From Zobellia barbeyronii (GTDB taxonomy: Bacteria > Bacteroidota > Bacteroidia > Flavobacteriales > Flavobacteriaceae), in NCBI RefSeq assembly GCF_018603515.1, contig NZ_JACATN010000001.1, positions 930,001 to 994,000 on the forward strand: a stretch of 64,000 nt of DNA, in the 5' to 3' direction. Positions 36,461-45,255 of the stretch are shown piece by piece; position 1 is the stretch's first letter, and each line of letters starts with the position of its first letter. A program made the translations under genes and the position numbers. The notes beneath the pieces are model-generated. The model did not search any database. It saw only the letters and a program-made list of their open reading frames with translations, and was not told the origin of the DNA.

Positions 36461-37381
36461 CTAGTGTAGAATATATGCTAGGGAAAGGACAGAAATAAAT
36501 ATCCAAAGCAGTGATGCTAATACCATAGGTTTTATTCCGGTTTTCTTTAAATCTCTTATGGAGATGGTAGAACCCACAAGAAACAAGGTAAGTATCAACA
36601 AGTGCTTAGAGCTAGATACTAAAAAACTAGTTGCTGGGGCTGGTATGAGATGATAGCTGTTTATGATTATGGCCCCTATAAAAAGAAGAATGAAATAAGG
36701 CATTTTTACTTTTTCGCCTTTCGTTTTAAAAACAAACATAGAAAGCAAGGATAAAGGTATTATCCATAGCATTCTAGATAATTTTACCGTGGTTGCGATC
36801 CGCAAAGCTTCATCTCCATAACCAATTGCCGCGCCAACTACAGAACTTGTATCATGAATAGCAACCGCACACCAAAGACCAAATTGATGTTGGGTTAAGT
36901 TGAGGTAATGCCCAACTGCAGGAAAAACAAACAAGGCTACGGAGTTTAGAAGAAAAACAACGGCCAACGCAATGCTAATGACCCTACTCTTAGCATTTAT
37001 TACAGGCGAAATAGCCGCAATAGCACTACCGCCACAAACGGAAGTTCCAGAAGTAATTAGATGCCCTAATTTGGTGTCTAGCTTTAAAACTCTAGTAAGA
37101 AGAAACCCTAGACTTACGGTTAATATAATAGAGAGAAAAGTTAGTGTAAAACCTTCTTTACTGGTTTCTAGCGTTTCTTTTAGGAACATACCAAAACCAA
37201 GACCTACTACAGCTATTTTAAGAAATGAATGGATGGCCTTATGGCAATATGCTTTAAATGGATTGTCAAAGAATAAAGTAAATCCAAAACCAAGTAGCAA
37301 AGCAGTAGGGCTATTGACCCATCCACTGAAAACGATAAGTGCAATACCTAAAAACACCACTTTTGCCATTCTATCTTTCAT
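36461..37381 (-). CDS. YeiH/UPF0324-family membrane protein (putative sulfate exporter)
   Basis: A 306-residue protein with eight to ten membrane segments and the family motifs KLGHLITSGTSVCGGSAIAA and WCAVAIHDTSSVVGAAIGYG. The YeiH family is annotated as putative sulfate exporters; this is not well proven. It is preceded on the same strand by a LysR gene (75 bp), which fits the widespread YeiH/LysR (YeiE, CysB-like) association. Confidence 0.85.
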   Translation of the reverse strand: MKDRMAKVVFLGIALIVFSGWVNSPTALLLGFGFTLFFDNPFKAYCHKAIHSFLKIAVVGLGFGMFLKETLETSKEGFTLTFLSIILTVSLGFLLTRVLKLDTKLGHLITSGTSVCGGSAIAAISPVINAKSRVISIALAVVFLLNSVALFVFPAVGHYLNLTQHQFGLWCAVAIHDTSSVVGAAIGYGDEALRIATTVKLSRMLWIIPLSLLSMFVFKTKGEKVKMPYFILLFIGAIIINSYHLIPAPATSFLVSSSKHLLILTLFLVGSTISIRDLKKTGIKPMVLASLLWIFISVLSLAYILH

Positions 37382-37456
37382 ATCACCCTGATTTGATAAT
37401 ACAAAAGTAAGCGTGTTAAATTACTTTTAAGCAATTTAAAATGCTATATGAAATAA

Positions 37457-38344
37457 CTAAAAGTTATAGTTGTTCTTGGCGAATTTTTCAAAGTAGTCCA
37501 TTACATTGGACTGATAACCAGTTCGAGATACAAAATAGAACCAACGCTCAATGGTCACATTTTTAATGTCTATAATTTTCAGTTTGTTGGCAACGAGGTC
37601 TTCATTAATGGCGTGAATTGAGAGTAATGCAAAAGTATCTGAATGGTAGAGGTAGTTTTTAATGGCCTCCGTGCTGTTCAGGGTTACTATATTGTTTAGT
37701 TTTTTAATCTCATGCTCTTTTAGGAACTCATATATAATTTCTCTGGTTCCAGAACCCATTTCTCTCTCAATTATGGGTAGTTTTTGAAGGGTTTTTGTAC
37801 CTATAGTACTTTGTTTAAACGCATGGTTCTTAACGCTTGTAACCAATACAATTTCGTCTTTTATAAACTTTTTATAATGTAGTTTACGGTTGGTGTTGCT
37901 GCCTTCGGTAATACCAAAGTCTAATTGTTGATTTAAGATAAACTCTTCTATTTCCTCTGAATTGCCACTTTTAATGTCAAAATTGGTATGCGGATGTTGC
38001 GTTCTAAACTTGGCGATTATTTTTGGAACGATATGATTGACCAAGGTGGTACTTGCTCCAAAATGGATTGAATCAGGAATATGTTCTTTTTGATGTAGAA
38101 ATTGATTCTCTATTTCTGCATGGATTTCTAATATTCTATTGGTATATATTAAGAATGCTTTGCCGTCTTCTGTAAGTTCAATAGAATTACGTTTGCGAAG
38201 AAAAAATGTAGTTTTGTATTCATCTTCAATACTGCGGATGGCTTTAGAAACGGCAGGTTGCGATATAAATAACTGTTCGGCCGCCTTTGTAAAGCTAGAG
38301 TGAAATGCTACCGCCTTAAAAATTTGAAGTTTCTGTTTCATCAA
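37457..38344 (-). CDS. LysR-family transcriptional regulator
   Basis: A 295-residue LysR protein: winged helix-turn-helix at about 2-60 (SFTKAAEQLFISQPAVSKAI) and a periplasmic-binding-protein-like effector domain at about 90-290. It probably controls the adjacent YeiH-like gene, with which it could form an operon. The effector is unknown; sulfur compounds are a guess from the neighbour. Confidence 0.92.
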   Translation of the reverse strand: MMKQKLQIFKAVAFHSSFTKAAEQLFISQPAVSKAIRSIEDEYKTTFFLRKRNSIELTEDGKAFLIYTNRILEIHAEIENQFLHQKEHIPDSIHFGASTTLVNHIVPKIIAKFRTQHPHTNFDIKSGNSEEIEEFILNQQLDFGITEGSNTNRKLHYKKFIKDEIVLVTSVKNHAFKQSTIGTKTLQKLPIIEREMGSGTREIIYEFLKEHEIKKLNNIVTLNSTEAIKNYLYHSDTFALLSIHAINEDLVANKLKIIDIKNVTIERWFYFVSRTGYQSNVMDYFEKFAKNNYNF

Positions 38345-38432
38345 CTTAAATAATCAGATAATTATTTGGTAAACCTATGCATAATTAAGGGGAATCAATA
38401 AATGAGATGGTTTAAAATGATTGAAGGAAATT

Positions 38433-40055
38433 TTAGAATTTGAAATTCAGACCACTATATACTCCAATCGAAAATGGCCTAAAATCTCCCGATACATCCG
38501 AGAAGGTATTTAGTTGATATTTAAAAACCGGCTCTACGTTAAAGCGAATCTTGGGTGTAAATTTATAATTAACCCCAAAACCAATGTTCGTACTAAAGTT
38601 AACCGAATTCACGTTGTTTGCTTCACCTATTTCGGTAGTTAGTTCGCCAGAAGTTAGAGTTACAGAATTGTCTATTAAGAAAAGCGAACTAATTCCGCCA
38701 AGGATATTTAATCCAAACTTGCGGTCTATTAAAGCATAATCTAGCTCTAATGGCACTTCTAAATATCCAAATTGCTGTGCCATTGTGCCATCTCGTTGAG
38801 AGCTAGTAGCGTTAGATATTTCAAAAGCGAACATAGAATCAGAGGTTGGCGAGCTACTGAAATTACTGCTTTGGCTAGTAACCACTATATTTTTGGCGGT
38901 ACTAGAATAGTCTATGTTTTGAATTTTTTCGGTGGATGCTTCTTGTAGGGTAGACGAAAACGCGACGCCATTAGTATCGTAACCATAATCTACTTTATTT
39001 AGGCCAGATCTGATGCTTAACTTTTTATTTATTGCATAGGCAACGGTAAGCCCGTAGCTGAGGTTGGTATTACCAGACTTTGAGTTTTCGTTAAAGATTG
39101 AATTAACGGGTGATCCTTCACCAAGGGCATTGTAGTAAACCGGAGCAATATTAGGTCCTGCAGACCAACGCCCACTTTTATCTGCGGTTACAATTTCTTC
39201 CTCAGTTTCAATTTCATCAAAAATAGATTTCTTTTCTGTCTCTTTTTCTTCTTCTGTGGTGTTTTCTGTGATACCTAATTCATCTGGTGACTTGGTAATG
39301 TTATCATCTACATTAGTTTTGCTAGTTGAATTTTCAGGATCCTCTGTGTTTGGTTTTAAGTTGTTAGATCTGTTTTCAGTTAACGCAATGCCAGTTGCTT
39401 CCGTGGGATTATTTTTGGGTGAATTAAAATCATCATTTGACCGAGAATTAGCTGATGAGGTAGCCGCTTCTTGACTTTTTTCTGCCCCAAAAGCATAATC
39501 GACTTTATCTGAATTTTTAGTTTCGATTTCTGCGTTTACCGCATCTTCAGTTTGATCAATTTGAGCAAGCTCAGTGTCTTGAGACGTTTTAAAACCTTGG
39601 TTATAATCACTTTTGTTTTTAGTATCCTTTTTGGGTGCCTCCGTATTTAAAGCATTAGAATTCTTGTCTTCTTTTTTCTCTTTATACGAGTCAGTAACCG
39701 TATTGACATCAACATCTGTTTTAGAACTAACTACAACCGCTTCATCTATATTTTCAGTTGGCTCGATAATAAACTTATTGGTATTTTTAATCGCGTCATC
39801 CTTAGTATCATTAACCTTTTCTGTGTCAGATATAATATTTGGAGCTACGTCATTTTTTGAAAAAGGGTAGAATGCAACAAGAGCAATAACCAAAGCTGCC
39901 GCTGTGCCACCTAATGTCCACCAGATAGGAATGACCTTTTTCTTTTTCTTTTTATCCAAAGAGGCCTCAATGGCGTTCCAGACTTTTTCGTCCGGAATCT
40001 CCTCGAAGTCGCGAAACTTCTCTTGGAATAAATTATCTATATTTTTCTTACTCAT
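38433..40055 (-). CDS. Anti-sigma-like N-terminus, membrane helix, long linker and outer-membrane beta-barrel
   Basis: A 540-residue protein with unusual order: a charged N-terminal segment (about 1-42, FRDFEEIPDEKVWNAIEASL then six lysines), one membrane helix (about 43-65), a low-complexity linker rich in Asn, Asp, Glu, Lys, Thr and Ser (about 70-295), and a C-terminal beta-rich region of about 245 residues ending in FKF. The C-terminal part looks like an outer membrane beta-barrel of the porin/OMP_b-brl type, ending with Phe. It lies 56 bp downstream of an ECF sigma gene, so the N-terminus may act as anti-sigma. Topology is inference. Confidence 0.7.
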   Translation of the reverse strand: MSKKNIDNLFQEKFRDFEEIPDEKVWNAIEASLDKKKKKKVIPIWWTLGGTAAALVIALVAFYPFSKNDVAPNIISDTEKVNDTKDDAIKNTNKFIIEPTENIDEAVVVSSKTDVDVNTVTDSYKEKKEDKNSNALNTEAPKKDTKNKSDYNQGFKTSQDTELAQIDQTEDAVNAEIETKNSDKVDYAFGAEKSQEAATSSANSRSNDDFNSPKNNPTEATGIALTENRSNNLKPNTEDPENSTSKTNVDDNITKSPDELGITENTTEEEKETEKKSIFDEIETEEEIVTADKSGRWSAGPNIAPVYYNALGEGSPVNSIFNENSKSGNTNLSYGLTVAYAINKKLSIRSGLNKVDYGYDTNGVAFSSTLQEASTEKIQNIDYSSTAKNIVVTSQSSNFSSSPTSDSMFAFEISNATSSQRDGTMAQQFGYLEVPLELDYALIDRKFGLNILGGISSLFLIDNSVTLTSGELTTEIGEANNVNSVNFSTNIGFGVNYKFTPKIRFNVEPVFKYQLNTFSDVSGDFRPFSIGVYSGLNFKF

Positions 40056-40111
40056 CTTTCAATGCTTAGGTACTCGGTATTTTGTTTTTTTGATGTACTA
40101 TTTTTCAAGGG

Positions 40112-40684
40112 CTAAACGCAAAATCCTAATAAAAAGAAGATGAGTAGACCAATGATGGCTTTATTCTTTGTAATCTCTATTTTTTCTCTTAAAAGTTTTC
40201 GAGCACGGGCTAGGTTGCTTTTTGATGTGCCTTGGCTAGTGCCTAAAAGTTCACTAATTTCTTTATGGGTATATCCGTCAAGAACATACAGATTGAACGT
40301 TAGGCGATACTTATCCGGCAGTTCTTGAATGTGTTTCAGTAAGACGTCTAAACTTATGCGCTCGTAATCTCCATCCACTTCTGGTTCTGCTTCTTCAGTG
40401 TTTTCTGTTACCAAACTCAGGTGCTCTTCTTTGCGATACTTTTGAAAAACCGTATTTACCGTAATACGTTTGAGCCATCCTTCAAAAGAACCTTTAAACT
40501 TAAACTGATCAACTTTTTTATAGATGACCATAAAACTGTCGTGTAAGTTGTCTTCGGCCTCTGTTTTGTTGCGCGAATACTTCAGGCAGATACCAAACAA
40601 TGTGCGGGAGTAATCCCGGTACAATTGTTCTTGTGCCAGTCTGTTGCCTTTTTTACAATTATTTATGAGTTCTTCTAGACCCAA
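40112..40684 (-). CDS. ECF RNA polymerase sigma factor with hydrophobic C-terminal tail
   Basis: A 190-residue sigma-70 family protein. Region 2 lies at about 10-80 (SRNKTEAEDNLHDSFMVIYK) and region 4 at about 115-170 (LPDKYRLTFNLYVLDGYTHK, then EISELLGTSQGTSKSNLARA). After region 4 the protein does not stop but runs on as KNKAIIGLLIFFLLGFCV, a hydrophobic stretch long enough to insert in a membrane. The barrel/anti-sigma-like gene follows 56 bp later and a lipoprotein gene lies 85 bp upstream on the same strand. Confidence 0.9.
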   Translation of the reverse strand: MGLEELINNCKKGNRLAQEQLYRDYSRTLFGICLKYSRNKTEAEDNLHDSFMVIYKKVDQFKFKGSFEGWLKRITVNTVFQKYRKEEHLSLVTENTEEAEPEVDGDYERISLDVLLKHIQELPDKYRLTFNLYVLDGYTHKEISELLGTSQGTSKSNLARARKLLREKIEITKNKAIIGLLIFFLLGFCV

Positions 40685-40769
40685 AGTGGTATGGTGTTTT
40701 TTAAAGCTTGTGGTTTACAGGCTTTGAAAGAATGCATTAGAAATTTTTAATGGCTTAGGTTAAAGATAA

Positions 40770-41198
40770 TTATTCTTTTACTGGCACTTCTATTTCTAAA
40801 AATTCAGGCTCACCTTCAGTATCATCACCGGTATAGAATCTAAAAATATACGATTTGGTATAGAGAACCTCAAATTGAAATCCGTCTTGTAGTTCGTCAT
40901 TAACTTCAGCGCAATCTTCTTTATCAAGTGTAATGCCTACTGCAGATACGGTTCTAATTTGAGTACTATCCGTAAACGAACGTCGTACATCAAACTGGTC
41001 TAGTAGGGTGCAATCATCTGGTCTAAGAATATTTACATCTACCGTATACACGCGACCTAACTCAAATGTATCAGGTAAACTGGCATTGGTTATATGAAGT
41101 GGTGTGTATTGAAAGTTTACGCGATCGTCATCTAAACTACAAGACGCGATAGTTAGCAAGGATGCTAAGCCTAAAATCTTAAGATATGATTTCCTCAT
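40770..41198 (-). CDS. Small lipoprotein upstream of the sigma factor gene
   Basis: A 142-residue protein with a lipoprotein signal peptide ending IASC (Cys20) and a mature part of beta-rich type (TFELGRVYTVDVNILRPDDC) with two further Cys. Not recognised. It lies on the same strand as, and 85 bp upstream of, the ECF sigma factor, so it may be part of the same envelope-signalling unit. Confidence 0.65.
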   Translation of the reverse strand: MRKSYLKILGLASLLTIASCSLDDDRVNFQYTPLHITNASLPDTFELGRVYTVDVNILRPDDCTLLDQFDVRRSFTDSTQIRTVSAVGITLDKEDCAEVNDELQDGFQFEVLYTKSYIFRFYTGDDTEGEPEFLEIEVPVKE

Positions 41199-41274
41199 TG
41201 TACTTCAATTTTTCTTAGTAGATGAAAAAGAAGAGCAAGGGTTGCGTGAAGTAGCTGTAAGCTATATAAAAAAG

Positions 41275-41322
41275 TTGCGCCGATAAGAAACAACGATGGT
41301 TTGTTGTTTCTTATCGGCGCAA
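41275..41322 (-). terminator. Terminator of recA with a perfect 20-bp stem
   Basis: Arms at 41275-41294 and 41303-41322 are perfectly complementary over 20 bp, with an 8-nt loop, GC-rich at the base (TTGCGCCG). On the minus strand the hairpin is followed by CTTTTTTATA. It lies 18 bp after the recA stop. Confidence 0.9.
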
Positions 41323-41340
41323 ATATATAAGAAGAAGTAT

Positions 41341-42351
41341 TTATGCGTCTTTAAGGGCTTTTATAGCAGCTCTTATTTTTCCATCTAATTCTTCAAAAAG
41401 TTCTGGATTATCTAATAACAAAGATTTAACCGCATCACGACCTTGTCCTAATTTAGTATCGCCATAACTGAACCATGAACCACTTTTCTTGATTATTTCA
41501 TACTCTACACCAAGATCAATGATTTCACCAACTTTAGAAATTCCTTCGCCGTACATGATATCAAACTCAGTAGTTCTGAATGGTGGAGCTACTTTGTTCT
41601 TCACCACTTTTACACGTGTTTTGTTACCTTGAACATTACCGTCTGTATCCTTGATTTGTGTAGATCTACGAATATCAAGTCGTACTGAAGCGTAAAATTT
41701 TAATGCGTTACCACCAGTAGTAGTTTCAGGGTTTCCGAACATTACACCAATTTTCTCACGTAACTGGTTAATGAAAATAACCGTACAGTTGGTTTTGCTA
41801 ATAGACCCCGTAAGTTTACGAAGTGCTTGTGACATTAACCTTGCATGAAGTCCCATTTTAGAGTCTCCCATTTCGCCTTCAATCTCACTTTTTGGAGTCA
41901 AAGCTGCAACGGAGTCAATAACAACAATATCAATAGCTCCCGAACGGATAAGGTTATCGGCTATTTCTAAAGCTTGTTCACCGTTATCTGGTTGAGAAAT
42001 AATAAGGTTATCTATATCTACACCTAGCTTTTGCGCATAAAAACGGTCAAAAGCATGCTCTGCATCAATAAACGCGGCAATACCCCCGTTTTTTTGAGCT
42101 TCGGCCATGGCGTGTAACGTAAGCGTAGTTTTACCTGATGATTCTGGACCATATATTTCAATGACTCTACCACGTGGGTAACCGCCAACTCCTAAGGCTA
42201 TATCAAGACCTAATGAACCGGAAGGAATGACTTCAACATCTTGGGCGACACTATCTCCCATTTTCATTACGGCACCTTTTCCGTAAGTCTTGTCCAATTT
42301 ATCTAAGGTTAGCTTAAGTGCCTTCAGTTTTGCTTCTTTTTCCGAGCTCAT
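41341..42351 (-). CDS. recA: Recombinase RecA
   Basis: A 336-residue RecA with Walker [10 protein letters not shown] (68-76), [20 protein letters not shown] (Walker B and loop 1) and the conserved [20 protein letters not shown] loop 2. It is complete, with an acidic-poor C-terminus. It catalyses strand exchange and co-protease action in the SOS response. Confidence 0.98.
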   Translation of the reverse strand: MSSEKEAKLKALKLTLDKLDKTYGKGAVMKMGDSVAQDVEVIPSGSLGLDIALGVGGYPRGRVIEIYGPESSGKTTLTLHAMAEAQKNGGIAAFIDAEHAFDRFYAQKLGVDIDNLIISQPDNGEQALEIADNLIRSGAIDIVVIDSVAALTPKSEIEGEMGDSKMGLHARLMSQALRKLTGSISKTNCTVIFINQLREKIGVMFGNPETTTGGNALKFYASVRLDIRRSTQIKDTDGNVQGNKTRVKVVKNKVAPPFRTTEFDIMYGEGISKVGEIIDLGVEYEIIKKSGSWFSYGDTKLGQGRDAVKSLLLDNPELFEELDGKIRAAIKALKDA

Positions 42352-42612
42352 ATTTTCTTTTTTTTAAGGGTTGCTAAATTACCATTTCTTTTATCATAAT
42401 GCCAGCTCTGTGATTCATTTTCTGAAAATAGACAACTAGTTTTTCACTTATTCTCAATACGTTAAAGTTTTCAGAATTGATGTTGGTAGCTGTAAGGCAT
42501 ACGTTTATTACACGTCTAAAGAAAAGTGTTTATTAAAAGTTGTTTCTCTAACGCGACCCTTATGATGGCGTTGTATCTTATTTAAAATATTGTTTCGGTT
42601 TAACGATTGGAA

Positions 42613-42757
42613 ACTAACTCAAAATAAGCTTCCCTTTTTAGTGTTAGGGAGCAATGGCGACCAGTTCCTTTTTTATGTGTTTTTTGAAAGATGCTATGAA
42701 AAAGAAAAATGGGAACGGTCAATTAAGAGCCTTGGTAATTTACCGGGGCTCTTTTTT
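42613..42757 (+). ncRNA. Candidate structured small RNA ending in a strong terminator
   Basis: A long imperfect hairpin is formed by GACC(a)GTTCC (42659-42668) with GGAACGGTC (42712-42720), extended by T-rich and A-rich arms, and is preceded by a small stem around CCC/GGG (42632-42651). It runs straight into the terminator at 42725. No protein gene precedes the terminator on this strand, so a small transcript is likely. The 5' end is not defined. A 6S-like RNA is one possibility but I cannot confirm it. Confidence 0.35.
42725..42757 (+). terminator. Strong orphan intrinsic terminator
   Basis: AAGAGCC (42725-42731) pairs with GGCTCTT (42747-42753), and the inner arm TTGGTA/TACCGG extends the stem to 13 bp with a 3-nt loop. 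It is followed by a T run. No coding gene lies upstream on this strand. Confidence 0.85.
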
Positions 42758-42824
42758 ATTTTTACTACAGATGTTGGTTAAGCAGTCTAAATTGTATCAA
42801 TAGAAAAGAATTATCAATATTTCT

Positions 42825-42832
42825 TATCTTTG
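42825..42832 (+). promoter_or_regulatory. Promoter -7 box for trhO
   Basis: TATCTTTG followed by CA, the best form of the Bacteroidetes -7 element, 43 bp upstream of the trhO ATG. A -33 element is not clear. Confidence 0.5.
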
Positions 42833-42875
42833 CAGCCTTAGAAAATTCTTTATAAACTTAAAACATTAGTATAGC

Positions 42876-43907
42876 ATGCAACTGTACAATAACTTAAGTG
42901 CAAAAGAAAGAGCGGCTCTTATTGAAGAAGCCGGGCAAGAACGCTTGACCATTTCTTTCTACAAATATGCACAGATTGGCAATCCTGAACTATTTAGAAA
43001 TCACCTTTTCATTAATTGGAATGAACTAGACGTTCTTGGGCGCATCTATGTGGCTCATGAAGGTATAAATGCCCAATTGTCTATTCCTGCGGAGAATTTT
43101 GAACTGTTCAAGGCTCATTTGGACAGCATCACCTTTTTAGAGAACGTACGATTGAATGTTGCCATAGAGCAGGATAATCTTTCCTTTTTAAAATTGAAGG
43201 TCAAGGTTAGAAACAAGATTGTTGCAGATGGTTTGGTAGATGAAACTTTTGATGTTACAAACAAAGGAATTCACGTTGGTGCTGAAAAGTTCAATGAACT
43301 TATTGATGATCCAGATACCATTTTGGTAGATATGCGTAATCATTATGAAAGTGAGATTGGTCATTTTAAGAATGCTATAACTCCAGATGTAGATACGTTT
43401 AGAGATTCGCTAGATATTATAGAAAAAGACCTCGCAGACCATAAGGAAGATAAAAAACTGGTTATGTACTGCACTGGGGGAATACGTTGCGAAAAAGCAA
43501 GTGCCTATTACAAGCACAAAGGTTTTAAACAAGTTTACCAATTAGAAGGTGGTATTATTGATTATACCCGTCAAGTAGAGAATAAAAAGCTTGAAAATAA
43601 ATTTCTGGGTAAAAACTTTGTCTTTGATCACCGCCGTAGTGAGCGTATTACAGATGATGTTATTGCGAATTGTCACCAATGTGGAAATCCTTGTGATAAC
43701 CATGTTAACTGTGCCAATGAAGCTTGTCATCTTTTGTTTATTCAATGTGAAGACTGCGCAAAAAAAATGCACGACTGCTGTTCGGACTCATGTAAAGAAG
43801 TACATGAATTACCTTATGAAGAACAAAAAAAGTTACGCAAGGGCAAAGGGGCCAGTAACAAAATCTTCAAAAAAGGAAGGTCAGAAGTGCTTAAGTTTAA
43901 AAACTAA
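42876..43907 (+). CDS. trhO: tRNA uridine(34) hydroxylase TrhO (rhodanese-like)
   Basis: A 343-residue UPF0176 protein: N-terminal acylphosphatase-like domain (about 20-120), rhodanese domain (about 140-240) with the active loop VMYCTGGIRCEKA (Cys199, Cys205), and a C-terminal Cys-rich zinc-like region (CHQCGNPCDNHVNCANEACH, then more CxxC pairs). TrhO makes 5-hydroxyuridine at position 34 of tRNAs, using oxygen. It ends 3 bp before the convergent MFS gene. Confidence 0.93.
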   Translation: MQLYNNLSAKERAALIEEAGQERLTISFYKYAQIGNPELFRNHLFINWNELDVLGRIYVAHEGINAQLSIPAENFELFKAHLDSITFLENVRLNVAIEQDNLSFLKLKVKVRNKIVADGLVDETFDVTNKGIHVGAEKFNELIDDPDTILVDMRNHYESEIGHFKNAITPDVDTFRDSLDIIEKDLADHKEDKKLVMYCTGGIRCEKASAYYKHKGFKQVYQLEGGIIDYTRQVENKKLENKFLGKNFVFDHRRSERITDDVIANCHQCGNPCDNHVNCANEACHLLFIQCEDCAKKMHDCCSDSCKEVHELPYEEQKKLRKGKGASNKIFKKGRSEVLKFKN

Positions 43908-43910
43908 GTT

Positions 43911-45080
43911 TTACATATTCTTATCGCCATATAATAAATGGGCTACCAGTGTTGTTACAGAAAGGATAAGTCCTAAAATAGATACACCTACCCATTGGTA
44001 ATGTTGCCATGCGAAGGCACCTAGAATTGTTCCAAGGGCACCTCCTAGAAAAAAGATGACCATGTACACAGTATTTATTCTGTTTCGGGCATTTTCGTTT
44101 CTAGAGAATATAATGTTCTGGTTGGCAATATGAAGCGATTGTTGCCCAAGGTCTACCAAAATAACCCCAATGACAATGCCTATAATGGAATGATGGGAAA
44201 ATAAGAATACAGACCAAGAAAGAATAAGAATAAGGGTTGATGAAATAATGATTCGGTTTTTACTCATTCTATCACTTAGTTTTCCGACTACGGTAGCTGC
44301 CAAAGCTCCTACAATGCCAATAAGCCCAAAAGTTCCGGTGATGCCACTCCCATAACCAAAGTTATCTTCCATAAGAAAAACTAGGGTGGTCCAAAAAGCA
44401 CTTAAACCAGCAAATGAAAGTCCACCTCGTATTGCTGCAAGGCGCAAAGGCTGCTCGGTTCTTAAGAAGTGAATCAATGATTTCATCAAATCTATATATC
44501 GGCCTTTGTAGACCGGCTCAACCCTGGGCAGTTTAAATTTCAGAACAATAAATAAAACAAACATCATGGCCGTTGCTACAAAATACATGGTGCGCCACCC
44601 AAACTGTTCGCCAACAAAACCACTAATAGCCCGGCTTCCCAAAATACCAATAAGCAAACCACTCATAACAATTCCTATGGCACGACCCCTATTTTCGGCG
44701 TTTGATAATTGTGCCGCCATGGGAACGAATAACTGCGGCAAGGCAGATGTGCATCCTATAAAAAAGCTAGAAACAACAAGGAGCCATAACGAGGTAGAGA
44801 AAGCAGCGGCCAGTAATGACAGGAGCATGAATAGAAAATCAATTTTAAGTATTTTTTGATTGGAAACCATATCCCCTAGCGGAATTACAAACAATAAACC
44901 AAACGCATAACCCAATTGTGTGGCTAAAGCAACGTTGCTCACTGCAGATTCGGTAACACCAAAACTCACAGAAATCATGTGTAGTAAAGGCTGGTTGTAG
45001 TAGAGATTTGCTGCGACCAAACCTGCTGAGATGCTCATGAGGTAGAGAACGGTATTGCTAAGTGTTTTTTGTTTTTCCAT
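43911..45080 (-). CDS. Major facilitator superfamily transporter
   Basis: A 389-residue transporter with 12 membrane segments and an MFS loop GDMVSNQKILKIDF after the second segment. The ATG giving MEKQKTLSNTVLYLMSIS is used; the open frame extends 29 codons upstream in non-conserved sequence. It resembles the AraJ/sugar-efflux or chloramphenicol-resistance-type subfamily, so export of a small molecule is likely, substrate unknown. Confidence 0.88.
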   Translation of the reverse strand: MEKQKTLSNTVLYLMSISAGLVAANLYYNQPLLHMISVSFGVTESAVSNVALATQLGYAFGLLFVIPLGDMVSNQKILKIDFLFMLLSLLAAAFSTSLWLLVVSSFFIGCTSALPQLFVPMAAQLSNAENRGRAIGIVMSGLLIGILGSRAISGFVGEQFGWRTMYFVATAMMFVLFIVLKFKLPRVEPVYKGRYIDLMKSLIHFLRTEQPLRLAAIRGGLSFAGLSAFWTTLVFLMEDNFGYGSGITGTFGLIGIVGALAATVVGKLSDRMSKNRIIISSTLILILSWSVFLFSHHSIIGIVIGVILVDLGQQSLHIANQNIIFSRNENARNRINTVYMVIFFLGGALGTILGAFAWQHYQWVGVSILGLILSVTTLVAHLLYGDKNM

Positions 45081-45255
45081 GTAATGCAGCATCAATTTTT
45101 TAAAACAGAGCCAAATTTGGCGCAAAGGAACGAAGAACCTGTGTAAGTTGAGATAACTTTCTATCACATTAAAAATTTAGTACCTTTACATATAAAATTA
45201 GTAAGAACCCTATTTGGCCAAAAACCCCCGTTTAGGTCAAACCAAGATATAATAT

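Larger units (their letters stand above)
42352..42875. other. Intergenic region between recA and trhO
   Basis: A 524-bp stretch between divergent genes. The recA-proximal 240 bp are AT-rich with no clear signal. The rest holds a candidate structured RNA with its own terminator (42613-42757) and a promoter box for trhO at 42825. A 63-codon open frame at 42590-42781 runs through the terminator and is not credible as a gene. Confidence 0.5.

Noticed and set aside
42590-42781. 63-codon open frame upstream of trhO
   Set aside because: It runs through a strong hairpin terminator, has no family match, and its composition is not gene-like.
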